DNA of 64,000 nucleotides from Spirochaetota bacterium (GTDB taxonomy: Bacteria > Spirochaetota > Spirochaetia > Treponematales > Treponemataceae), in the NCBI GenBank assembly GCA_023398165.1, contig JAEWSQ010000012.1, forward strand, positions 124,001-188,000. Reading direction: 5' to 3'. The notes beneath the pieces were generated by a model. It did no database searches. It saw nothing but the letters and a program-made list of their open reading frames with translations, and was not told the DNA's origin. Positions 41,087 to 50,281 of the stretch are shown here, piece after piece (within the stretch, counting starts at the first letter, position 1; every line of letters starts with the position of its first letter). Made by a program: the position numbers and the translations under genes.

Positions 41087-41215
41087 TGAACACGTCTCCT
41101 TTATTATAAGGAAAACACCAAATCTCCATGTGTTACATTATTTTTTTCATGTATACAGAAAAAGTGCTATCCTCGGATTTTACTATGTACAGCCTGGTGG
41201 CGATATAGGTTTCGT

Positions 41216-41245
41216 AGTCTATCATAAATAATTGATTTTGGTCAA
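41216..41245 (-). promoter_or_regulatory. Promoter upstream of rpmH
   Basis: Minus strand: TTGACC (41245-41240), 18-base spacer, TAGACT (41221-41216). The predicted leader is about 120 bases, long for rpmH, and contains an AACAC/GTGTT hairpin shortly before the ribosome site. Confidence 0.45.
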
Positions 41246-41266
41246 TACAGCTTAAGAGTCTGGAAT

Positions 41267-41776
41267 TTATGATTTGTCAAGCATTGATTTCTTCAATTGC
41301 TCAAATTTCAGTTTCAATTCATCGGGTAAATCATGCTTCGTCTCCGACTGCTCCAAAACTTTCTTTTCCTCTATTGTCAGCGCCTCTTTTTTGTCAGATG
41401 TAGTATCATTTTTCAGCTGAACAAAAGAACCTTTTAATCTATATGCTATGCTTTTTATGGTAAGGTCAGGAAATTTTTTCTTCAACCCTTTTAAAATATA
41501 GGAATTATACAGCTGCAGTGTTTGTATCCAGCCTGAATGATCTGTTTCGACAATAAGTATTTCATTTTTCAAATCTACAATATTTGTATGATCGGCAAGT
41601 TTTCTGCCAAGATTGTTTTTTACACCGTAATTATCAGATGATTGATTTTGAATGGAACATAGTGTTTCCTTCCATACCGCTGATATTTGCACTGCAGATT
41701 CCATTTGATTTACGTCAATATTATGAAAAATTCTCGTAATAATGTCGGAAACAGAATTTACCTCTTTATTGCTCAT
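41267..41776 (-). CDS. dciA: DciA-like (DUF721) protein
   Basis: The 169-residue protein has the DUF721 core: VWKETLCSIQNQSSD, LADHTNIVDLKNEILIVETDHSGWIQTLQLYN and LKKKFPDLTIKSIAYRL. DciA proteins load or support the replicative helicase DnaB in bacteria that lack DnaC or DnaI. Gene position after recF is a common place for it. The C-terminal 50 residues are Lys- and Glu-rich. It overlaps recF by 11 bases, which supports co-translation. Confidence 0.85.
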   Translation of the reverse strand: MSNKEVNSVSDIITRIFHNIDVNQMESAVQISAVWKETLCSIQNQSSDNYGVKNNLGRKLADHTNIVDLKNEILIVETDHSGWIQTLQLYNSYILKGLKKKFPDLTIKSIAYRLKGSFVQLKNDTTSDKKEALTIEEKKVLEQSETKHDLPDELKLKFEQLKKSMLDKS

Positions 41777-42842
41777 GCCATTTTCCTTCCTCTATGAGAT
41801 AAATTCTTGTTCCTGAATGTTTATAATTTTCAAACGGCTCTCCGGGTAAAAAAGTACAAAAAAGCTGATCATATTCGGGCAGAAGAGCCATAATTCTTCT
41901 TCTTTTTTCAGGATCCATTTCAAGAAGGACATCATCCATGAGAAGTACGGGTTTTTTTCCAGTAACCTTTGTAAAGTATTCAGCCTGGCTTATTCGAAGA
42001 ACAATTGATATTAATCTCTTTTGACCCGTTGATGCAGTAGTTATAAAATTCTGTTTATCTTTAATGAATCTAATTCTGTCTCTGTGAGGACCGCTCATAG
42101 TAGTGCATAATTTTTTATCCATATCCTGCTTTTCTTCCAAATATGACATGATTTCTTCATAATCCATATCCCGCCAGGAACGGTCATACGATATACTCAC
42201 ATTTTCTATACCGCTTACTTCTTCATAAATTTTTGTAAACAACCTGTTAAACTGATAAATCATCTCTATCCGCTTACGCTGAATTTCAATGCCCTCTTTA
42301 GCAAGATTTTCATTATATACTGACAGAAGTTCGTACTTCTTTTCTTTTAGTATAAGATTGCGGCTTTTGAGTATTTTCTTATAACGTCGTAAAATATCAA
42401 TATATAAAATATCATACATTGAAAGGGACTGGTCAATAAAAAACCGCCGCCTCTCAGGTTCCCCGGATGCAAAATCCAGATCTTCATGGCAAAACAGGAC
42501 GCAGGGGATTGTATTAATCATTTCCTTCCTGTCTGCTACTCTTTTTCCGTTTTTTGTAATTCTTTTTCTATTTTCTGCGAAGGATACCGTTACTGTATTT
42601 GAAAACCCGCCGGAATCTTTATAAAAAGAGCGTATACTGTAATCCTGCATACCTCTTGAGACAATTTCCGCATCTGATCGTGTGCGGAAGGATGAACCGT
42701 ATGCAGAAATATATAATGCTTCAAGAAGATTACTTTTTCCCTGACCGTTTTCACCGACAAAATAGACCTCCCTGGAAAGAAGGTCTATTGTAGTATTCTG
42801 CAGATTTCTTACATTATGTAATGAAAGAGAGAGAAAGGGCAA
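41766..42842 (-). CDS. recF: DNA replication/repair protein RecF
   Basis: The 358-residue protein has Walker A GENGQGKSNLLEALYI (about 31-46), the ABC-type signature in FITTASTGQKRLISIVLRIS, and Walker B KPVLLMDDVLLEMD. It loads RecA at gaps with RecO and RecR. The N-terminus (MPFLSLSLHNVRNLQNTTID) is typical. It starts six bases after the dnaN stop. No frameshift is seen. Confidence 0.95.
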   Translation of the reverse strand: MPFLSLSLHNVRNLQNTTIDLLSREVYFVGENGQGKSNLLEALYISAYGSSFRTRSDAEIVSRGMQDYSIRSFYKDSGGFSNTVTVSFAENRKRITKNGKRVADRKEMINTIPCVLFCHEDLDFASGEPERRRFFIDQSLSMYDILYIDILRRYKKILKSRNLILKEKKYELLSVYNENLAKEGIEIQRKRIEMIYQFNRLFTKIYEEVSGIENVSISYDRSWRDMDYEEIMSYLEEKQDMDKKLCTTMSGPHRDRIRFIKDKQNFITTASTGQKRLISIVLRISQAEYFTKVTGKKPVLLMDDVLLEMDPEKRRRIMALLPEYDQLFCTFLPGEPFENYKHSGTRIYLIEEGKWHEQ

Positions 42843-42848
42843 AAATTA

Positions 42849-43952
42849 TTACTCCGCCTGCATGGGCATAATTATGTGGAAATAATCAGCTTCAGGCTCA
42901 GATTTTAATGTAACAGCCTTCATTTGAGTAGTAAACTCAAATTTTAGTCTGTCCGTTCCAATAACTTTCATGGGTTCTTCTATGTATAGGTAATTAAATG
43001 CAATTGTAATATCATCACCGAAGTACTTACAGGGTATTTCCTCTTTTGCAGTTCCTATATCTGATTCCTGGGAAGTTATTGTAAGCATACCGTCAGATAA
43101 TGCAAAGAAAACCCGGTGAGATTTCTGCTCAACAAGAAGACCTACTCGTTTTAATGCGTCTGTTAAATCTTTTTTATCTACTTCAAATGATAATTCCTGT
43201 TTTTCAGGTATTACTTTAGTGTAATTAGGAAACTGTCCTTCAATGAGTACAGAAGTGAACTGATAATTTCCAAACTTAAAGAAAATTACCTTATCCACAA
43301 TTGCCAATGAAATTGTTCCTTCTGACGGTACTCTCTTTAATATAGTATTCAAAACTTTTGGGGGAACTATTGCAGGTGAAAAGGATTCAACTCCCTGACA
43401 AAGAGGTTTTGCTATATATGAAAGTCTTCTTCCGTCTGTGGCAACCATTACTAAATTATCGTCTTTTTTATCAAAGTACACGCCGTTCATAAAAAACCGT
43501 GTTTCATCATCAGATACTGCAAAAATTGTCTGAAGTATCATATTCTTGAAATCCAAAGCCGGTACTTCAAAGTAAGGAACTTCTTCAGCTGAACTAAATT
43601 CAGGAAACTTATCGCTTGCCATGCTCTTAAGCTGAAAATTAACTTTTTTAGCTATAGGTTTTATTGTAACTTTAATATCATCCTGAATAAACTCAATCTC
43701 GCCCGAAGGAAGAGAATTAAGAATACTCATAAACTTGTCACAGAAAACAGTAGTTGTTCCGTCTTCTTCAACTTCAACAGGAATTCTGGTTTCGAAATTT
43801 ACTTTAATATCGGTAGCTTTAATAATGAGACTATTATTTTCAGCAACGAATAATACATTTGAAAGAATAGATAAGGCATTCTTTGTTGAAATAATTTCCT
43901 GTGCAATTGATATTTCTTTAATCATTGCGTCTCTATCGAAAGTGAATTTCAT
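42849..43952 (-). CDS. dnaN: DNA polymerase III beta sliding clamp
   Basis: The 367-residue clamp shows three repeated domains of about 120 residues and standard motifs: MKFTFDRDAMIKEISIAQEI, ATDGRRLSYIAKPL, and the C-terminal HIIMPMQ. It encircles DNA and tethers polymerase. Its start is next to the origin region, 240 bases from the dnaA stop codon. The site GGAGGAAT precedes the ATG. Confidence 0.97.
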   Translation of the reverse strand: MKFTFDRDAMIKEISIAQEIISTKNALSILSNVLFVAENNSLIIKATDIKVNFETRIPVEVEEDGTTTVFCDKFMSILNSLPSGEIEFIQDDIKVTIKPIAKKVNFQLKSMASDKFPEFSSAEEVPYFEVPALDFKNMILQTIFAVSDDETRFFMNGVYFDKKDDNLVMVATDGRRLSYIAKPLCQGVESFSPAIVPPKVLNTILKRVPSEGTISLAIVDKVIFFKFGNYQFTSVLIEGQFPNYTKVIPEKQELSFEVDKKDLTDALKRVGLLVEQKSHRVFFALSDGMLTITSQESDIGTAKEEIPCKYFGDDITIAFNYLYIEEPMKVIGTDRLKFEFTTQMKAVTLKSEPEADYFHIIMPMQAE

Positions 43953-44192
43953 AATTCCTCCGTTTCACCTATTATTATATATATAAATATTAGTAGTAGT
44001 AATAGTAGTGTTTGTGTATTTCTGGAAAAGTACATTAAATTGTTATAAAAAAAAGAAATAGATTACTAATAACTATAACTGTTTTAACATTACTTTTTCC
44101 ACATTTACAAATAAAACAGACTTTCCAACACAGTTTCCACAAAAGTATATCACATTATCCACAGGTTGTTAAGGTAATAAAATACTCTGAAT
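43953..44192. other. oriC: Predicted chromosomal origin (oriC) between dnaN and dnaA
   Basis: The spacer contains three DnaA boxes in one orientation: TTTTCCACA (44095-44103), GTTTCCACA (44133-44141) and a perfect TTATCCACA (44155-44163). At 43991-44008 lies TAGTAGTAGTAATAGTAG, six trinucleotides of the DnaA-trio form, and next to it on the dnaN side an AT tract (43971-43990). The order AT tract, TAG repeats, boxes agrees with known bacterial unwinding sequences. Strand bias of genes switches at dnaA/gyrB, 1.5 kb away, which supports an origin here. Confidence 0.78.
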
Positions 44193-45593
44193 TTATTTTT
44201 TATACTCTTTAATACGGCTTATAAGCGCATTAATTGTACTGCTTAATACCGGATCTGATTTTAAAAGATCTTCAATTTTCTGGCATGAATGCATTACTGT
44301 AGTGTGATCCCTTCCCCCGAATTCCGCACCTAATTCCGTGGTAGAATATTCTGTAAGATCGCGGGCTATAAACATTGCTATTTGACGAGGAAGCATAACA
44401 TTTTTAGTTCTTTTTTTCCCCTTTAAATCACTGAATGAAAGATTATAATGATCAGCGACAATTTTTTGTATACTGTCTATGGAAATATTACCCTGTTTAG
44501 GAGCACTGAATGTATCTTTAAGCTGCTGCTGGGCAATTTCAAGTGTCACATTTTTACCGACAAGTTCGGTATATGCAATGAGTTTAGTTAGAGAAGCTTC
44601 AAGATCCCTGACATTTGAAACAACATTTTGTGCTATAAGATCAATAACCTCAGAATCTATATGTTTTCCCAGAAGTTCAAGTTTTTTCTCGAGAATTGCT
44701 CTTCTGGTTTCATACTTAGGAGGCTGTAGATCTACATTAAGTCCGCGTTCAAAGCGTGAACGGAGGCGGTCGCTTAAGTTTTTTAGTTCGCTGACCGGAC
44801 GGTCGCAGGTAAATACCATCTGTTTGTAGGAATCATACAAAGCATTGAAGGTGTGAAACAGTTCTTCCTGTGTTTCTGTCTTATTCTGTAAAAAATGAAT
44901 ATCATCAATAAGTAAAATATCAGCGTTGCGGTATTTATTTTTGAATTTATTAGTTGTATTTGTATTGATCGATTGAATAAATTCATTGGTAAAATTTTCA
45001 GCGGTAAGGTATATGATATTAGATTTATGTTCATTAAAACTCATGTTTCCTATTGCCTGCATTAGATGGGTTTTTCCAAGACCGACCCCGCCGTAGATTA
45101 AAACGGGGTTATACGCTTTTCCTGGATTTTTAGCGACAGCACAGGCAGCGTTATAGGCAAAGGAATTGTTGTCACCAATGACAAAGGTATTGAAGTTGTA
45201 ATCTGAGCGTAATTGAGGGTGATTTTTTCCAACAGAAGCCGGAACATCCTGTTTGGGGGAAGACGCTTTATATACTTCTGAAGGAGAAGAATGCTGAGTG
45301 TTCCGGGAAACATGTTCCTGCTCTGTTTTAGCCCGGATGATAAAATCTATTTTTATCGGTGTTCCTGACAGTTCAAGAAGTTTGTTCTCCATCAAATTTA
45401 TATATCCGCGGGAAATGAGCTGATCTCTGAAAAAAGCTGACGGAACAGAAGCTATAATAAGTTTTTCACGTGATTCTACGAGATCGAATGTAAACCATAG
45501 TAAAAACTCCTGTTCTTTACCGTTTATTTTATATTCTTCACGAATTTGAGATAGTGCTTCCTGCCAGAAAATAGTGTAATTCCAAATGTCCAT
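44193..45593 (-). CDS. dnaA: Chromosomal replication initiator DnaA
   Basis: The 466-residue protein has domain I (IWNYTIFWQEALSQIREEY), a linker, the AAA+ domain (NPVLIYGGVGLGKTHLMQAI, then LLIDDIHFLQ and DRLRSRFERGLNV) and the domain IV helix-turn-helix (RQIAMFIARDL, FGGRDHTTVMHSCQKI). It binds TTATCCACA-type boxes and opens the origin. Its promoter (45601-45630) puts the RNA start at the ATG, with CGACCGT and no Shine-Dalgarno before it, so the mRNA is predicted leaderless. Confidence 0.97.
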   Translation of the reverse strand: MDIWNYTIFWQEALSQIREEYKINGKEQEFLLWFTFDLVESREKLIIASVPSAFFRDQLISRGYINLMENKLLELSGTPIKIDFIIRAKTEQEHVSRNTQHSSPSEVYKASSPKQDVPASVGKNHPQLRSDYNFNTFVIGDNNSFAYNAACAVAKNPGKAYNPVLIYGGVGLGKTHLMQAIGNMSFNEHKSNIIYLTAENFTNEFIQSINTNTTNKFKNKYRNADILLIDDIHFLQNKTETQEELFHTFNALYDSYKQMVFTCDRPVSELKNLSDRLRSRFERGLNVDLQPPKYETRRAILEKKLELLGKHIDSEVIDLIAQNVVSNVRDLEASLTKLIAYTELVGKNVTLEIAQQQLKDTFSAPKQGNISIDSIQKIVADHYNLSFSDLKGKKRTKNVMLPRQIAMFIARDLTEYSTTELGAEFGGRDHTTVMHSCQKIEDLLKSDPVLSSTINALISRIKEYKK

Positions 45594-45600
45594 ACGGTCG

Positions 45601-45630
45601 ATTATAAACTGCCTTTACTTTTTTCTGCAA
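45601..45630 (-). promoter_or_regulatory. Promoter of dnaA, leaderless type
   Basis: Minus strand: TTGCAG (45630-45625), 18-base spacer, perfect TATAAT (45606-45601), then seven bases to the ATG at 45593. Its spacer contains the -35 of the divergent gyrB promoter. Confidence 0.65.
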
Positions 45631-45642
45631 TACAGTTATACT
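45614..45642 (+). promoter_or_regulatory. Promoter of gyrB, overlapping that of dnaA
   Basis: TTTACT (45614-45619), 17-base spacer, TATACT (45637-45642). The leader of about 50 bases carries AAGGAAAA before the ATG at 45701. It shares bases 45614-45630 with the dnaA promoter. Confidence 0.5.
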
Positions 45643-45700
45643 TTATTTTATACATTTCTACTATTTATACTTTTTTATATAGATTTTTTAAGGAAAAAAG

Positions 45701-47632
45701 ATGAACACTTCATACTCAGCAACTAATATTCAGGTTCTAAAAGGACTTGAAGCTGTTAGAAAAAGACCCGGTATGTATATTGGTTCTACCGGACCTGATG
45801 GTCTGCATCATCTGGTATATGAGGTAGTTGACAACTCCATTGATGAAGCTATGGCCGGTCATTGCGACCGTATTTTGGTTGTACTGGAAAAAAATGATAT
45901 TTGCCGCGTGGAAGATAACGGACGCGGTATTCCTGTTGATATTCACCCGGCAGAAGGCGTAAGCGCTCTTGAGCTGGTGTTAACGCGTCTCCATGCAGGC
46001 GGTAAATTCGATAAAGGATCGTATAAAGTTTCAGGCGGACTGCATGGAGTAGGTGTTTCGTGTGTTAATGCCCTTTCTACATGGATGGAGGCAGTGGTAT
46101 GCAGAGACGGCATGCAGTACCATCAGAAGTATGAAATAGGCGTGCCTGTAAGTCCTGTTGCAGAAATCGGACAAACAGATAAATGCGGAACAATTATTCG
46201 CTGGAAAGCGGATCCGGAAATATTTACAGAGACGACCACCTATAATTTTGAAGTTCTGGCAAACCGGCTGAGGGAACTGGCTTTTCTTAACAGCGGAATT
46301 ACTATTGTTTTCAGGGATGAGCGTTTGACCAATCCCAAGGAAATTGTTTTCTCCTTTCAAGGAGGAATAAAATCCTTCGTATCATACCTCAATGAAAATA
46401 AAATAGTGATGCACCAGGATCCTGTTTTTATAGCAGGCGAAAAAGATGATATTGTTGTTGAACTTGCGCTCCAGTATAACGATACCTTTTCTGAAATTCT
46501 ATTTACCTTTGTTAACGACATTAATACTAAAGAAGGCGGAACTCATTTAGACGGGTTTAAAACTTCGTTAACGCGTGTCATGAATGAATTTCTAAAAAAG
46601 AATACAAAGCTTCAGAAAAAAATGGAAAAAGAGGAAAAATTCACCGGTGATGATGTCCGCGAAGGATTGACCGCTGTTTTATCGGTAAAGGTGCCCAATC
46701 CTCAGTTTGAAGGCCAGACAAAGACTAAACTGGGAAATAGTGAGGTCAGGGGAATCGTGGATGCCTTTGTGAATGAACAGTTGACGCTTTTTTTTGAACA
46801 AAATCCTTCGGTTATAGAGAAAATTCTTGAAAAGGGAGTTCTTGCTGCAAAAGCACGTATTGCAGCCTTTAATGCACGGCAGGCAACACGAAGAAAAAAT
46901 GCCCTGGACGGCGGCGGACTTCCCGGAAAACTTTGGGACTGCATTGAAAAAGATCCTGCAAAAACAGAGGTCTACATAGTAGAGGGAGATTCTGCAGGCG
47001 GAGCCGCTAAAAAGGGACGGGATGCCAAGCATCAGGCTATTTTACCCTTGTGGGGAAAGATGCTTAATGTCGAAAAAACGAGAATAGAAAAAGTTATTAA
47101 CAACGAGAAACTGCAGCCGGTTATTCAAACGCTGGGAGCAGGAATAGGACAGAATTTCGACTGTTCAAAACTAAGGTACCATAAAATTATTATAATGGCG
47201 GATGCCGATGTTGACGGTTCCCACATTAGAACCCTTCTTTTAACATTCTTCTACCGTTATATGACTCCGATTGTTGAGCAGGGGTATGTCTATCTTGCAA
47301 TGCCCCCCTTATATAAACTTAGTTTTAATAAGGAAGAGCGTTACGTGTATAACGATGAAGAACGTGATGTTCAAAAACAGGATTTAATGACCAAATTCAA
47401 TATAGTCGATGACGATAAGATAAAAATTCAACGTTACAAGGGTCTCGGTGAAATGAACGGCGATCAGCTTTGGGAAACTACAATGGATCCCGGCCGCAGA
47501 AAAATGATGAGAGTTCATCTTGACGATGCGATCGAGGCTGATAGAATTTTTACAACTCTTATGGGTGAACAGGTTGAGCCGAGAAGAAAATTCATTGAAG
47601 ATAATGCCGTTTATGCACAGCTTGATGTATAA
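45701..47632 (+). CDS. gyrB: DNA gyrase subunit B
   Basis: The 643-residue subunit has the GHKL ATPase domain (EVVDNSIDEAMAGHCD, then RVEDNGRGIPVD and VSGGLHGVGVSCVNALS), the transducer domain and the TOPRIM domain (YIVEGDSAGGAAKKGRDAKH, MADADVDGSHIRTLLLTF). The short length matches gyrases without the extra C-terminal insertion. It supplies energy for negative supercoiling with GyrA, which starts 18 bases downstream. Confidence 0.97.
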   Translation: MNTSYSATNIQVLKGLEAVRKRPGMYIGSTGPDGLHHLVYEVVDNSIDEAMAGHCDRILVVLEKNDICRVEDNGRGIPVDIHPAEGVSALELVLTRLHAGGKFDKGSYKVSGGLHGVGVSCVNALSTWMEAVVCRDGMQYHQKYEIGVPVSPVAEIGQTDKCGTIIRWKADPEIFTETTTYNFEVLANRLRELAFLNSGITIVFRDERLTNPKEIVFSFQGGIKSFVSYLNENKIVMHQDPVFIAGEKDDIVVELALQYNDTFSEILFTFVNDINTKEGGTHLDGFKTSLTRVMNEFLKKNTKLQKKMEKEEKFTGDDVREGLTAVLSVKVPNPQFEGQTKTKLGNSEVRGIVDAFVNEQLTLFFEQNPSVIEKILEKGVLAAKARIAAFNARQATRRKNALDGGGLPGKLWDCIEKDPAKTEVYIVEGDSAGGAAKKGRDAKHQAILPLWGKMLNVEKTRIEKVINNEKLQPVIQTLGAGIGQNFDCSKLRYHKIIIMADADVDGSHIRTLLLTFFYRYMTPIVEQGYVYLAMPPLYKLSFNKEERYVYNDEERDVQKQDLMTKFNIVDDDKIKIQRYKGLGEMNGDQLWETTMDPGRRKMMRVHLDDAIEADRIFTTLMGEQVEPRRKFIEDNAVYAQLDV

Positions 47633-47650
47633 AAAAGTTAGGAGTTCACT

Positions 47651-50254
47651 GTGTCTGATGAAATAACCACGCCCGAAGGCGGAACACTTATACCGATTTC
47701 CATTGAAGATGAAGTAAGAAAAGCATATATAGACTATTCTATGTCTGTTATTGTAAGCCGCGCTCTTCCGGATGTAAGAGACGGATTAAAACCCGTTCAT
47801 AGAAGAATTTTATATTCAATGGAAGAAATGGGTTTGAAGTTTACTTCGCAGACAAAGAAATGCGCCCGTATTGTCGGAGACGTTCTCGGTAAATTCCATC
47901 CGCACGGAGATGCTTCTGTATATGACGCCTTGGTCCGTATGGCTCAGGATTTTTCTCTGCGCTACACCGTAGTAGAAGGTCAGGGAAACTTCGGATCTGT
48001 AGACGGCGACCCGCCGGCAGCTATGAGGTATACAGAGGCAAAACTTGCCAAAGTTGCCGATGCAATGATAAATGACATTAAAAAGGAAACCGTCGACTTC
48101 ATTCCAAACTATGATGATTCGATGGTAGAACCTTCTGTACTGCCGGCTGCTTTTCCCTTTCTTCTTGCGAACGGAGCAAGCGGCATCGCTGTCGGTATGG
48201 CTACCAATATGCCACCGCACAATGTTACGGAAATTGCAGCGGCAGTCGGCGCCTATATTGATAATCCCTCTATTTCAATTGATGAATTATGCAGATACGT
48301 TAAAGGTCCCGATTTTCCCACAGGCGGATTAATCTTCGGAAAAAGAGGAATACGCCAGGCCTATAAGACAGGGCGCGGTAAGATTACTGTAAGAGGCCGG
48401 TTTACTATTGAAGTTGATAAAAAAGGCAAGGAGAGCATCGTCTTTACCGAAATACCCTATCAGGTGAATAAGGCTAATCTTGTGACCCGCATAGGGGAAC
48501 TTGTGCGCGATAAGGTAATAGACGGAATATCAGTTGTAAATGATTACTCGGACCGAAAAGGAATGAGAATTGTAATAGAGCTTAAGCGCGGGGCAATCGC
48601 AAAAATTGTACTTAATCAGCTTTTTTCCCATACAGCGCTGCAGTCAACGTTCGGTGTAATTAACCTTGCCCTTGTAAAGGGAAGACCGGAAACACTTACC
48701 TTAAAGCAGCTCATTCAATACTTTGTAGAACACCGGCAGGAAGTGGTAACCCGGAGAACACAATTCGATCTGCGTAAAGCAGAAGAACGGGCTCACATAT
48801 TACGCGGATTAATTAAGGCTATACAAAACATTGACGAAGTAATAAAGATTATAAAGGCTTCACGAAATATAGACACCGCTAAATCTGCCTTGATGGAACG
48901 ATTTGATTTTACCGACATTCAGGCTCAGGCAATCGTCGACATGAGACTCGGCCGTCTTACCAGTCTGGAAATCGAAAAACTTGAACAGGAATTGAAGGAG
49001 CTTGAGGTTCTTATTGATTACTTAAAGGATCTTTTAGCACATCCCGAAAAAATACTAGCTGTAATAAAAACAGAGACAAACGAGATTGCAGAAAAATACG
49101 GGGATGAAAGAAGGACAGATATTGTTTCAGATGAAGTGGAAGAAATTAACATTGAAGATCTGATTCAAAAAGAAGAAATGGTTATTCTTATCTCGAATGT
49201 CGGCTACATTAAACGCATTCCAATATCAGCATATAAAAACCAGGGAAGAGGCGGTAAAGGATCAACGAGCGCCAAACTGGTGGAAGACGACTTTATTAAC
49301 CAGATATTTATTGCCTCGACACACGACAACATAATGTTTATCACAAATGAAGGAAAGGCCTTCTGGATAAAAGTTCATGAAATTCCTGAGGCAAACAGAA
49401 CTTCCCGCGGCTCGCACATAAAGAGTCTTCTTCAAATGTCTCCGAATGAAGAAATTACAACTGTTGTTTCGCTGAAAGAATTTTCAGAAGAAGAGTTCCT
49501 CTTTATGGCAACAGCAGCCGGTGTTGTAAAAAAAGTAAGAACTGTCGAATTCCAAAACGCCAAGACAAGGGGTATTATAGCTATTCGGCTTGATGAAGGC
49601 GATAAACTTGTTTCTGCAATATTAAGCAGCGGAAATGATGAACTGGTTCTTATAACCAGAAGAGGGCAGGCGCTCCGTGTTGCGGAAGATGAAGTGCGCG
49701 CCATGGGAAGATCTTCGCGCGGAGTCACAGGTATTCGTCTGGGTCAGGGAGATGAACTTGCTGCGGCAATCCATGTTGAAGAAGACTCAAAGATGCTCAT
49801 TCTGTCGGAATTCGGCTACGGTAAGAGAGTCGAATTTTCCGAGTTCTCGCCTCACGGCAGGGGAACCGGAGGACAGAAAGTTTATAAGGTAACAGATAAA
49901 ACAGGCGAAGTGGTAGGGGCAATAACTGTTGCAGACTGCGACGAGGTTGTTGTTATTACAAGTCAGGGAAAAACGCTCAGGCTTCATGCAAAAAAAATAA
50001 CAACACAGGGAAGAGGAGCAGGCGGAATTTGCGTTTTCAATATAGAAAAACCGGATATGGTAATCGGTGTTGACAAGGTAGCAAACGAGGACGATGATAA
50101 AGAAAAGACAGCAGACTCTAATTTCCCATCTGAAACAGAGTCTTCTTTGGATGATTATACCGCAGTATCTGATGAAAAAGATGATATTGAAGATGCTGGA
50201 AACAGTGAAGATTCCTCTGACGGGGATGAGAGCGAAGACAGTCTTGAAGATTAA
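47651..50254 (+). CDS. gyrA: DNA gyrase subunit A
   Basis: The start is a GTG at 47651 after AGGAG. The 867-residue subunit has the winged-helix domain with catalytic Tyr in AAMRYTEAKL, the quinolone region HPHGDASVYDALVRMAQ, and the C-terminal beta-pinwheel with the GyrA-box (QGRGGKGS at 533-540 region). The residue aligned with E. coli Ser83 is Ala here. The last 50 residues form a very acidic tail (DEKDDIEDAG, DSSDGDESEDS), longer than usual. It breaks and rejoins DNA in the gyrase complex. Confidence 0.97.
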   Translation: MSDEITTPEGGTLIPISIEDEVRKAYIDYSMSVIVSRALPDVRDGLKPVHRRILYSMEEMGLKFTSQTKKCARIVGDVLGKFHPHGDASVYDALVRMAQDFSLRYTVVEGQGNFGSVDGDPPAAMRYTEAKLAKVADAMINDIKKETVDFIPNYDDSMVEPSVLPAAFPFLLANGASGIAVGMATNMPPHNVTEIAAAVGAYIDNPSISIDELCRYVKGPDFPTGGLIFGKRGIRQAYKTGRGKITVRGRFTIEVDKKGKESIVFTEIPYQVNKANLVTRIGELVRDKVIDGISVVNDYSDRKGMRIVIELKRGAIAKIVLNQLFSHTALQSTFGVINLALVKGRPETLTLKQLIQYFVEHRQEVVTRRTQFDLRKAEERAHILRGLIKAIQNIDEVIKIIKASRNIDTAKSALMERFDFTDIQAQAIVDMRLGRLTSLEIEKLEQELKELEVLIDYLKDLLAHPEKILAVIKTETNEIAEKYGDERRTDIVSDEVEEINIEDLIQKEEMVILISNVGYIKRIPISAYKNQGRGGKGSTSAKLVEDDFINQIFIASTHDNIMFITNEGKAFWIKVHEIPEANRTSRGSHIKSLLQMSPNEEITTVVSLKEFSEEEFLFMATAAGVVKKVRTVEFQNAKTRGIIAIRLDEGDKLVSAILSSGNDELVLITRRGQALRVAEDEVRAMGRSSRGVTGIRLGQGDELAAAIHVEEDSKMLILSEFGYGKRVEFSEFSPHGRGTGGQKVYKVTDKTGEVVGAITVADCDEVVVITSQGKTLRLHAKKITTQGRGAGGICVFNIEKPDMVIGVDKVANEDDDKEKTADSNFPSETESSLDDYTAVSDEKDDIEDAGNSEDSSDGDESEDSLED

Positions 50255-50281
50255 TTGCTTATAATATAACAAGTTATATAG

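Noticed and set aside
41092..41266. Possible SRP RNA or other structured RNA upstream of rpmH
   Set aside because: The conserved SRP loop motifs are not present; a promoter and leader explain the region better.
46031..46360. Minus-strand open frames within gyrB and gyrA
   Set aside because: They are shadows of highly conserved genes.
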